Positions 1 through 7,131 of a stretch of DNA of 34,210 bases are shown here, piece after piece. How positions within the stretch are numbered: the first letter of the stretch is position 1; every line of letters begins with the position of its first letter. Both the position numbers and the translations under genes were made by a program. The DNA comes from JAKVAV01 sp964651785 (GTDB lineage Bacteria > Bacteroidota > Bacteroidia > Flavobacteriales_D > Cryomorphaceae). A model generated the notes under the pieces. The model searched no databases. It was not told where the DNA came from and saw nothing but the letters and a program-made list of their open reading frames with translations. The stretch lies in the NCBI GenBank assembly GCA_964651785.1, contig CAZYWJ010000030.1, forward strand, positions 1-34,210. Reading direction: 5' to 3'.

Positions 1-895
1 AAAAAATGCTCTCATCAAAATAGGCGGTCTTGAGGTTTACTTGCCAACTCCCTTGCTTATACGAGTAGCCGAAAAGTATACGGTCAGCTTCATCTTCTTG
101 GTAGGCAGTACTTTTGGACTGAACATTGGTCGGAGGAATTTCTCGATAAGCGTCTTGATGATAAATATGCAGATTGAGCTGATGTCGAGGGTTAATCTTA
201 AAAGCTAAATCCTGAGTAAAAATACGTTGGTACAGTTCTGCATTGGTCTGCTTTCGCTTTGGGAAATCATCCGCGATAAAATAGCGAAAATCATTCTGAG
301 CTTCAGTATATTGAAAGGCAGTGCGACTTGAGAAATCTTTGCTTCCGAATTTAAAGCTGAGCCCTTGCCTGATGCGGCCAAAGTCTCCCAATACAGATTC
401 AATCGCTCCCTCAGAACGAGAATCAAAATTGAGTTTACTTTCCAATTGCACCACTCCGCCGATGGCTCCGCTGCCCCAAGCGGTAGACCCGCCGCCTCTT
501 CTGAGCGTTACACTACTAAAAGCTGGTAGCGGCAAGAGACTTAAGTCCAATTGTCCGAGCATGGGGCTCGATACCGGAATACCATTCCAAAGAACTGCCG
601 TATGGCCTGCGGAGCCACCCCTGATCGAAGAAGTGGCCAAACTTCCCATGCCATAAGATTTCACATAGACGCCTTCCGATTGTAGCAATTCGGGCAGACC
701 GGCAGACGGGATACTTTGAAGTTCAGATTTTCTCCATGTTTTCTCCTGACTACCCACACTGAATGATCGAATAGTAGCTGCCTCAATAAGGACCGTCGGA
801 ATATGTAAAGTAGTATCAACCTGCCCGTAAAGCCGGGAGTAACCACAAACCAAAAAGATTTGAATAAAGATTACGGAAGTGAGCAGTTTGATCAT
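1..895 (-). CDS. TonB-dependent outer-membrane receptor, BtuB-like, 3' end outside window
   Basis: About 298 N-terminal residues are visible, reading from the ATG at 895 down to the window edge without a stop. A signal peptide (about 23 residues, ending near YGQ) is followed by a short segment resembling a TonB box and then a plug domain. Plug hallmarks are SSIRGGSAGHTAVLWNGIP at about residues 88-106 and TLRRGGGSTAWGSGAIGGVV near 130. The first barrel strands follow. There is no N-terminal carboxypeptidase-like extension of the SusC type, so it resembles the small BtuB/siderophore class. A cobalamin riboswitch lies in its leader, so the likely cargo is a corrinoid taken up across the outer membrane using TonB energy. 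The family call comes from sequence; the substrate is inferred from the riboswitch. Confidence 0.9.
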   Translation of the reverse strand, partial: MIKLLTSVIFIQIFLVCGYSRLYGQVDTTLHIPTVLIEAATIRSFSVGSQEKTWRKSELQSIPSAGLPELLQSEGVYVKSYGMGSLATSSIRGGSAGHTAVLWNGIPVSSPMLGQLDLSLLPLPAFSSVTLRRGGGSTAWGSGAIGGVVQLESKLNFDSRSEGAIESVLGDFGRIRQGLSFKFGSKDFSSRTAFQYTEAQNDFRYFIADDFPKRKQTNAELYQRIFTQDLAFKINPRHQLNLHIYHQDAYREIPPTNVQSKSTAYQEDEADRILFGYSYKQGSWQVNLKTAYFDESIF

Positions 896-1020
896 TTTCT
901 TTCGTCATTCAAACTCTCGACAAAAGATTACCTGCTCAATAAGACAGAATTTAAAGCTAAGAATGCTCACTATCTATCTCTACTGAACTTTGCTCTTTAT
1001 GCGAAAGCAAAATTCATACA

Positions 1021-1132
1021 TTCAAGTGAGGCATTCCGACTTACAACTCGATGGTTGATTACGGTTGCGCAACAGTTCGTGATTCTCACACGATTCCCCT
1101 CTGTCCGTCCGCCAATAGCGGATAACCTTGAA
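1021..1132 (-). promoter_or_regulatory. Cobalamin (B12) riboswitch upstream of the TonB receptor
   Basis: Read on the minus strand, the elements of the cobalamin aptamer appear in order. A closing stem TTCAAG (1132-1127) pairs with CTTGAA (1026-1021). GGTTATCC is followed by a small hairpin TCCGC/GCGGA. Then come the core GGGGAATC, GTGTGAGAATCAC and ACTGTTGCGCAACCGTAA (compare the consensus GGGAA..GGTG.AA.CC..CCCGC.ACTGTAA). The B12 box variant AGTCGGAATGCC sits at 1041-1030. The aptamer ends about 125 nt before the receptor ATG, leaving space for an expression platform, although I saw no clear terminator hairpin with a T tract. By family knowledge, bound cobalamin would lower receptor expression. 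Confidence 0.88.
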
Positions 1133-1142
1133 GTACGCGGCG

Positions 1143-1150
1143 CAAATGTA
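1143..1150 (-). promoter_or_regulatory. -7 promoter box for riboswitch-receptor transcript
   Basis: TACATTTG on the minus strand fits the Bacteroidota -7 consensus TAnnTTTG. Transcription starting about 7 nt downstream would begin near 1136, just ahead of the P1 stem of the riboswitch, which is the expected position. No well-spaced -33 TTG was found. Confidence 0.6.
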
Positions 1151-1266
1151 ACCATTAAATGTACTTGGAAAATCACAAAAAACGGGAATCGTTAATACCC
1201 GAGATTATCACGGGATCGGTGTGAAGAATAGATACCCCATTAATGGTATTGAGCCTTCCTACTCCG

Positions 1267-1274
1267 TATATTTG
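1267..1274 (+). promoter_or_regulatory. -7 promoter box for trkA operon
   Basis: TATATTTG fits TAnnTTTG and ends 25 nt before the trkA ATG. A TTG lies at 1249-1251, a little close for a canonical -33 element. It should drive trkA, trkH and the genes packed behind them. Confidence 0.55.
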
Positions 1275-1299
1275 TACACATTTTCAGAAGACATCTTGA

Positions 1300-2640
1300 A
1301 TGAAAGTTATCATAGCCGGTGCAGGAGAAGTAGGATTTCACTTAGCGAAACTACTGACGATGGAAGGCCATGCTTTGACGGTGATCGATAAAGATCCCGA
1401 TTCACTACAGCAAATCGCGCAACATTTGGACTTAGAGGTTTTGGAAGGTAGTTCCACCTCTATAATTACCCTTACCAATGCGAAGGTTCAAAAGGCCGAT
1501 CTGGTAATAGGCGTGACCAATAGTGAAGACGTAAACCTCACCACTTGCATCATTGCCAAACACTTGGGCGCCAAACGAACGGTGGCTCGGATTTCGAATG
1601 TTGAGTTTCTTACCAGCAAAGAGAAATTGGATCTCGCCGAAATCGGTATTGACGAGTTAATTTCACCGGCTTCTTTGGCGGCGCGCGAGATCAAGCGTCT
1701 TTGCAAAGAATCTGCTCTTACTGATTTTATTGATTTCGACAAGGGCAAGCTTTCGCTAATGGGGCTTAAGGTGGAGCATGACAGTTTGGTGGCGGGCAAG
1801 ACGATTGAAGAATTGGCTCACCTCAACAGGGATAAGAATTTTATTACGGTAGCCGTATTGCGAAATAATGAAACCATCGTTCCGAAAAAAGACACGCGAT
1901 TTTTGATTAATGATCACGCTTACTTCTGCGCAAATCCTGAAGGACTGGATCGAGTGTTGGAGATTTTCAAGAAAGATCGATTGGAGATCAAACACATTAT
2001 GATTCTAGGGGGAAGCTCGGTGGGCTACCATGCTGCGAAAGCGCTGAGTAAGCGATACCGCGTTAAGCTGGTGGAGCCCGTAAAAGAGCGTTGCATCAAA
2101 TTGGCCGAGCAATTGCCCGATACTCTTATCATTAATGCCGACGGGAGAAACGTAGACATTCTGGAAGAAGAAAATCTTTCGGAAATGGATGCCTTCATCG
2201 CCGTGACCGGAAATAGTGAAACAAACATCATCACAAGTCTGGTGGCAAAAAATCACGGGGTGGATAAAACCATCGCCCTGGTTGAGAATATCGATTACAT
2301 CCACCTGTCGCAAAGTATTGGTGTGGATACCTTAATTAATAAGAAGCTCATCGCGGCCAACTTCATTTTCCGATACATTCGTCAAGGAGAGGTTCTTTCA
2401 TTGACCAGTTTGCACGGAGCAGATGTGGAGGTTTTGGAATTTGAAGTTCCGCCGGGAGCCAAAATAATCGGTAAGACCATAGGAGGTTTAAAATTTCCGA
2501 AAAACGCAGTGGTCGGAGGTGTTGTTCGCAATGACACGGGAAGAATCCCTGACAGTCATTTCGTCTTTGAAGAAAAAGATCACGTAGTCGTACTATCTAA
2601 AATGCAATGCATTCACAAAGTAGAATCATTCTTTAAGTGA
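1300..2640 (+). CDS. trkA: TrkA, potassium-uptake regulatory subunit
   Basis: This 446-residue cytoplasmic protein has two tandem RCK units, the standard TrkA plan and length. The first nucleotide-binding Rossmann motif is GAGEVGFHLAKLL at residues 7-19; the second is GGSSVGYHAAKAL near 233. Each is followed by a TrkA-C type domain. In the family, NAD(H) or ATP/ADP binding by a ring of these units gates the TrkH channel. The stop overlaps the trkH GTG start by 4 nt, so the two are probably translationally coupled. The ATG start is supported by the Rossmann strand beginning immediately (MKVIIAGAGEVG). Confidence 0.95.
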   Translation: MKVIIAGAGEVGFHLAKLLTMEGHALTVIDKDPDSLQQIAQHLDLEVLEGSSTSIITLTNAKVQKADLVIGVTNSEDVNLTTCIIAKHLGAKRTVARISNVEFLTSKEKLDLAEIGIDELISPASLAAREIKRLCKESALTDFIDFDKGKLSLMGLKVEHDSLVAGKTIEELAHLNRDKNFITVAVLRNNETIVPKKDTRFLINDHAYFCANPEGLDRVLEIFKKDRLEIKHIMILGGSSVGYHAAKALSKRYRVKLVEPVKERCIKLAEQLPDTLIINADGRNVDILEEENLSEMDAFIAVTGNSETNIITSLVAKNHGVDKTIALVENIDYIHLSQSIGVDTLINKKLIAANFIFRYIRQGEVLSLTSLHGADVEVLEFEVPPGAKIIGKTIGGLKFPKNAVVGGVVRNDTGRIPDSHFVFEEKDHVVVLSKMQCIHKVESFFK

Positions 2641-4097
2641 GAATAAATCTAATCGGCATTCTGAATATTCTGGGCGTATTGCTGTTGATCAATGCCGGCC
2701 TCATGTTACTGTGCATTCCTTTTGCCATTTATTATTCCGACGGAACCTTGTTCAATTGGATATCTTCAGTGGGCGTCAGCGGTTTGCTCGGAGCGGGATT
2801 GTACTTTTCCACTTTACGTAAATCCACTCAAAGAAATATCAGAAAACGCGATGGATACATCATTGTAACTCTGAGTTGGGTAGTAATGGCTTTGAGCGGT
2901 TCGGTACCCTTCATGCTCACGGATTCCATACCGCTTTTTACCAATGCCTTTTTCGAAAGCATCTCCGGATTTACCACGACGGGAGCCACCATTTTGGATG
3001 ATATCGAAAGCTTGCCCAAAAGCATTTTGTTTTGGCGAAGCCTCACCCAATGGGTTGGCGGATTGGGGTTTATTGTATTGGTGATTAGCATCCTGCCGTC
3101 TTTGGGAATCGGTGGTATGCAGCTCTTTTTGGCGGAAGCCCCGGGAATAACCGCGGATAAGATTCAACCGAGAATTCAGGATACGGCCAAGCGACTTTGG
3201 TTTCTCTACATCGGTTTGACATTGCTGGAAATGGTGATGCTTTATTTTGCGGGTATGTCCGTTTTTGATGCAATCAATCACAGCTTGACCACCATGTCTA
3301 CCGGTGGTTTCAGCCCCAAACAGGCGAGCATTGCCTACTACGAATCACCGCTCATTGAGTACATTATTACCTTCTTCATGTTTTTAGGCGGTACAAGTTT
3401 CGTCCTCATTTACTTGGGTCTCAAAGGCAAATTCAATCGCATTTGGCAAAACGAGGAATTCAGAGCCTACCTCAGCATTACCGTTTTCGTGACGGTTTTG
3501 GTAGCGATCATTCTCATGTTCAAGAACGGCACACCCCTCGAACAGGCTTTTCGCCAAAGCGTGTTTCAAGTGGTAGCCATACTTACCACTACGGGCTATG
3601 CTACAGCCGATTTCACCATTTGGGGAGCCAGTGTTGCATTAATTTTCTTCACGCTGATGTTCATCGGCGGTTCGGCGGGATCTACCGCAGGAGGAGTTAA
3701 AATCGTAAGGCATTTGATGATTGCGAAAAACTCCATCGTGGAATTCAAAAGACAGCTTCATCTTTCGGCCATTATTCCCGTCCGCTTCAACGGAAAAGCC
3801 GTCGCCCATGACATCACCCGAAACATTCTGGCTTTCGTGATTATTTACCTGACCATATTCGGAATAGCATCCGTATCCCTCACCCTTTTGGGAATGGATG
3901 CCCTTACGGCAATGGGCTCGGTAGCTACTTCGCTTGGAAATGTAGGCCCGGGATTGAACGAAACGGGGCCCGCACTTACTTTCTCGCAGATTCCTGCTTT
4001 GGCTAAATGGATTTTGGGAGCGCTCATGGTAATCGGCCGTTTGGAAATCTTTACCGTGCTGATCATCTTCACCGGCTATTTTTGGAGAGACACATGA
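2637..4097 (+). CDS. trkH: TrkH-family potassium transporter, membrane subunit
   Basis: This 486-residue polytopic inner-membrane protein belongs to the TrkH/KtrB family. The four pore-loop segments of the selectivity filter are recognisable: TTTGATILDD (first), TTMSTGGFS (second), LTTTGYATADF (third) and SLGNVGPGLNETG (fourth), each with the conserved Gly. It starts with GTG, overlapping the trkA stop (GTGA). Its own stop overlaps the ATG of the next gene (ATGA). It forms the K+ channel gated by TrkA. Length and motif order are normal. Confidence 0.95.
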   Translation: MRINLIGILNILGVLLLINAGLMLLCIPFAIYYSDGTLFNWISSVGVSGLLGAGLYFSTLRKSTQRNIRKRDGYIIVTLSWVVMALSGSVPFMLTDSIPLFTNAFFESISGFTTTGATILDDIESLPKSILFWRSLTQWVGGLGFIVLVISILPSLGIGGMQLFLAEAPGITADKIQPRIQDTAKRLWFLYIGLTLLEMVMLYFAGMSVFDAINHSLTTMSTGGFSPKQASIAYYESPLIEYIITFFMFLGGTSFVLIYLGLKGKFNRIWQNEEFRAYLSITVFVTVLVAIILMFKNGTPLEQAFRQSVFQVVAILTTTGYATADFTIWGASVALIFFTLMFIGGSAGSTAGGVKIVRHLMIAKNSIVEFKRQLHLSAIIPVRFNGKAVAHDITRNILAFVIIYLTIFGIASVSLTLLGMDALTAMGSVATSLGNVGPGLNETGPALTFSQIPALAKWILGALMVIGRLEIFTVLIIFTGYFWRDT

Positions 4098-4741
4098 TAG
4101 AGGCCCTCATTTTCGATATGGATGGATTGCTCATAGACAGCGAGCCGTTTTGGCGCCGAGCAGAAATAGCAGTATTCAAAAATGTCGGAATCGAGCTGAG
4201 TGAGGATGATTGCCGCGAAACAATGGGCTACCGACTCAATGAAGTGGTAGATCTCTGGCATTCTCGAAAACCTTGGAAATCGCCGTCCAAAAAAGAAGTG
4301 GAAAATCAGATATTGACTTATGTTCAAAACCTCATCTCCACGGAAGGCATCGCCCTGAAAGGAGTGCGAGAAACGATAAACTTGGCCAAAGAATTAAACC
4401 TGAAAACCGCCATTGCTTCCTCATCCGCCATGAGCTTGATACGCGCTACGGTGAAGCGTTTGGGAATGGAAGATGATTTTGAAATATTGCATTCAGCCGA
4501 AGGTGAAGACTTCGGAAAACCACATCCTTCCGTTTTTATTCATACGGCCGAAAGGCTTGGAGTACGTTGTGAAAACTGTCTGGTCTTTGAAGATTCGTTT
4601 CACGGAATGATTGCAGCGCTGGCCGCTAAAATGAAGGTCATAGCGGTTCCTGAAAAAATTGACGATCGATTCAACGCTGCCCAACTTACTCTGAAATACC
4701 TCGATCACGAAAGAATTAAGCGCTTTATTTTGAGCCACTAA
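4094..4741 (+). CDS. HAD-superfamily sugar-phosphate phosphatase (beta-phosphoglucomutase/HxpB-like)
   Basis: The gene encodes 215 residues. I chose the ATG at 4094, where ATGA overlaps the trkH stop, because the catalytic motif must be near the N-terminus: FDMDGLLIDSEPFW places nucleophile Asp8 and acid/base Asp10. An upstream in-frame ATG at 4007 lies inside trkH and is unlikely. Motif II is IASSSAM, motif III Lys is in FGKPHPSVF, and motif IV is VFEDSFHGMIAA. A helical cap lies between motifs I and II, as in subfamily IA. The closest recognisable relatives dephosphorylate hexitol or 2-deoxyglucose phosphates, but the substrate cannot be told from sequence. Confidence 0.88.
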   Translation: MIEALIFDMDGLLIDSEPFWRRAEIAVFKNVGIELSEDDCRETMGYRLNEVVDLWHSRKPWKSPSKKEVENQILTYVQNLISTEGIALKGVRETINLAKELNLKTAIASSSAMSLIRATVKRLGMEDDFEILHSAEGEDFGKPHPSVFIHTAERLGVRCENCLVFEDSFHGMIAALAAKMKVIAVPEKIDDRFNAAQLTLKYLDHERIKRFILSH

Positions 4742-4772
4742 CTTTTCGGCTCATTCGGCGTATACTGCGCAT

Positions 4773-5633
4773 ATGCGCTTCTATACCCTACTGTTTTTAC
4801 TGCTGACTCTTTCATCCTTTTCACAAGAAATTGATGACTTGAGAAAAGCTGAATTGCTATACGAAAACGGCGACTATCAGGATGCTATTTCCATTCTGGA
4901 GAAATTAATCGAAGACGACCAAGGCAGCTTTGAAGCCCTTCTACTGCAAGGTAATTGCTTCCAGAAAGAAGAAAAATTCGTGGCTGCAATTCAGTCTTAC
5001 GAGCGCGCCGAATTACTCCAAAGAGAATCGGCTATTCTCAACGCAAATTATGGAGCGGCGTTTTTGAATTTGCAACAGATGGACAGAGCAAAGGAGCGCT
5101 TAAAGATCGCTCTCAAGCTCGATTCAGATCTTCCGGAAGCGCACTACTTTATGGGAAATCACGATTATTTCAATTTCAAAACTTCCTCAGCACTTCGGCA
5201 CTACTCCAAAGCCATAAAGCTCAAACCGGAATACCGCGATGCACTTTACATGCGGGCGGCGGCTTACGCCGAAATGGAAGAATATCATCTGGCACTTCGC
5301 GATTACGAAAAAGTATTGGAACTGGATCCGAATTTGGCTGTAGCCAAATACAATATGGCCGTTATTCTCATCACGAATGAGCAATATGATAAAGGGATGA
5401 GCCTGCTGGCGGAGGTCAAGCCGGATGAGCTGCCCGTTCCCCGCGACTATTTCTATTATCAGGGTGAGGCGCTCTACTTTTCAGGAAAGAAAGAAGACTC
5501 GTGTGAGCTTTACGCGAAAGCGGGCGAAATGGGTGATAGTGAAGCGCAGGAAATCTACACCAAATATTGCATGCAGGGAGAGGAACGTCAGGAAACGCAG
5601 CCGGATAAAAAGGTAATCAGAATGGCATTTTAA
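4773..5633 (+). CDS. Secreted tetratricopeptide-repeat protein
   Basis: The protein has 286 residues. A signal peptide (MRFYTLLFLLLTLSSFSQ) is followed by tandem TPR units with the usual spacing of small and aromatic residues, such as AELLYENGDYQDAISILEKL, AIQSYERAELLQ, ALRHYSKAIKLKPEYRDALY and ALRDYEKVLELDPNLAVAKYN. Roughly six to seven repeats span residues 25-260, followed by a short charged tail. It is probably periplasmic and acts as a protein-binding scaffold. No catalytic motif is seen and no partner can be named. It starts 31 nt after the phosphatase gene and has no obvious promoter of its own, so it probably belongs to the trk transcript. Its stop overlaps that of the convergent dacB. 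Confidence 0.85.
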   Translation: MRFYTLLFLLLTLSSFSQEIDDLRKAELLYENGDYQDAISILEKLIEDDQGSFEALLLQGNCFQKEEKFVAAIQSYERAELLQRESAILNANYGAAFLNLQQMDRAKERLKIALKLDSDLPEAHYFMGNHDYFNFKTSSALRHYSKAIKLKPEYRDALYMRAAAYAEMEEYHLALRDYEKVLELDPNLAVAKYNMAVILITNEQYDKGMSLLAEVKPDELPVPRDYFYYQGEALYFSGKKEDSCELYAKAGEMGDSEAQEIYTKYCMQGEERQETQPDKKVIRMAF

Positions 5634-7057
5634 TAATGGCCATAAGCTCTGATAAGCCAATCCTCTATTTTTTTTCTGACTTCAGTACTTGAAATCTCAA
5701 AGTTGTTGACGAAAATGGCAAATGCCAATTCCCTGCCCGAGTAGGTCTGCATCACCCCCGCATAAGCCTTCACGTTTTTCATACTCCCCGATTTCAATTT
5801 GGCATTTCCCGCCAAATTGGTGTGCAAGCCGAACCACTTCACGCTTCCCTCTTTTCCTGCTTCGGGAAGTTGATCCAAAAGTTGACCTTTTAATTCGGAA
5901 TTATTTCGCACGTGAACCAAAAGACCGGTCATTTGCTCGGCCGAAACCGCATTGAACCGAGAAAGCCCGCTACCATCGTAAGCGAAGAAGGTAGCTTCAG
6001 ACCCCCAAATGCTTTTCAAATAAACTTCAAGCGCTTCCAAACCAGTTTGAATCGATGCCTCTCCATTTCTCGCTCCGAGTTGAACCAGCAGACCTTCTGC
6101 CATCAGGTTGTCGCTCTCTTTATTGATATGAGCGACAATTTCCTTCAAAGGAGGAGATTCCATTCTCAACAGCACCTTATAGGTTACGGGTTCGCGATAG
6201 ATATTCTTTTCTTCCGCGTAGCCGGCTGAAAAAATACCCATGCTCTGCAACTTTTCATTCAGGTGAAACGCTGCAAACAAAGCAGGGTCGGGAATGCTTC
6301 CTTTGATGGTAAACCTTTCCCGCCCCAGCGGCAATGTACCTCTCACGGTTCGCTTTGATTCCAAAGGTGATCCGTAGATGTACGCCTGATCAGATTGAAT
6401 GGTGCTGCTCATCACTTCCGTGTCAATTTCCAAATCGGGAACCTCCGGGTAGATACTTAAAAGCTGGGCAGGCTGATCAGGCTCGGGCAGCGTGCGAAAA
6501 TTCAAGAAGTAGGTGTTGTCGTTAAAATTCAGGCCGTGAATACCCGTACCGAAATAGTTTCCCATGTCTTCCCAAACGCGCGTACCGGGGATGGACTGAC
6601 CGCGGAAGTGGGCACCGTTTGCAATCACCTTTCCGGTAATAGAGTCAATTCCCGCATCGGCCACACTCTTCGCGAAAGCTTCTAAAACCTCATCGAACCC
6701 ATTATCAAAATGTCGCGAACCCAGCGAAGGATCACCCGAGCCGATTATGATCAGATTTCCGTAGAGGACGCCATTCTCTATTTTACCGTCGTAAACGAGC
6801 GGTGTGCTAAATCGAAAATCGGAGCCCAAAGTAGCGAGCGCAGCAGAAGTAGTGGCCAACTTCCATACTGAGGCGGGGCAAGCAAGAACTCTGTTTTGAA
6901 AAGATTCGAGCTCCTCGCCCGTAACCGCATCGACCAACTTGGCAGAGATCGTCGCACCCGAAAGCTCTTCATCGGCTACAAGACGCTCAATCTGAGCAGA
7001 GCAGAAATTTTGCGATAAAACCAAGGCTAAAATGAACGTTATGCTTTTCACTGTCAT
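5630..7057 (-). CDS. dacB: DacB, D-alanyl-D-alanine carboxypeptidase/endopeptidase (PBP4 type, family S13)
   Basis: The protein has 475 residues, with a signal peptide ending near residue 21 (NFCSAQ). The three penicillin-binding active-site motifs are present: SVWK with Ser63 and Lys66, SDN at about 315, and KSG at about 422-424. A large insertion between the first and second motifs is typical of S13 enzymes. In the periplasm such enzymes remove terminal D-Ala or cut peptide cross-links in peptidoglycan. The gene is divergent from the asparagine-synthetase-like gene, with their promoters in the short space between, and convergent with the TPR gene, whose stop codon overlaps its own by 2-3 nt. 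Confidence 0.93.
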   Translation of the reverse strand: MTVKSITFILALVLSQNFCSAQIERLVADEELSGATISAKLVDAVTGEELESFQNRVLACPASVWKLATTSAALATLGSDFRFSTPLVYDGKIENGVLYGNLIIIGSGDPSLGSRHFDNGFDEVLEAFAKSVADAGIDSITGKVIANGAHFRGQSIPGTRVWEDMGNYFGTGIHGLNFNDNTYFLNFRTLPEPDQPAQLLSIYPEVPDLEIDTEVMSSTIQSDQAYIYGSPLESKRTVRGTLPLGRERFTIKGSIPDPALFAAFHLNEKLQSMGIFSAGYAEEKNIYREPVTYKVLLRMESPPLKEIVAHINKESDNLMAEGLLVQLGARNGEASIQTGLEALEVYLKSIWGSEATFFAYDGSGLSRFNAVSAEQMTGLLVHVRNNSELKGQLLDQLPEAGKEGSVKWFGLHTNLAGNAKLKSGSMKNVKAYAGVMQTYSGRELAFAIFVNNFEISSTEVRKKIEDWLIRAYGHY

Positions 7058-7104
7058 TGTTGAATTCTTTCAAGACTATAATGCCAAAAGAGGGGCTTTT
7101 CGTA

Positions 7105-7112
7105 TACTTTCG
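7105..7112 (+). promoter_or_regulatory. -7-like box TACTTTCG before the amidotransferase gene
   Basis: TACTTTCG, followed by ACATT, resembles the Bacteroidota -7 element with C in place of the third T. The same string TACTTTCGACATT recurs before the OPX export gene at 10224. It ends 19 nt before the TTG start at 7132. Confidence 0.45.
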
Positions 7113-7131
7113 ACATTGTAAAAGAACTGTT

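Noticed and set aside
860..1195. Plus-strand open frame of 111 codons opposite the receptor leader
   Set aside because: It runs antisense to the riboswitch and the receptor start, has no recognisable protein features and uses unusual residue composition.
1233..1248. Near-palindrome around CCATTAATGG upstream of trkA, near the promoter
   Set aside because: The perfect core is only 10 nt with one extra base in the wider form; common by chance in AT-rich intergenic DNA, and no regulator gene is nearby.
4007..4093. Upstream extension of the HAD phosphatase into trkH
   Set aside because: The catalytic FDMDG motif belongs at the N-terminus, and the ATG at 4094 overlaps the trkH stop in the usual coupled manner.
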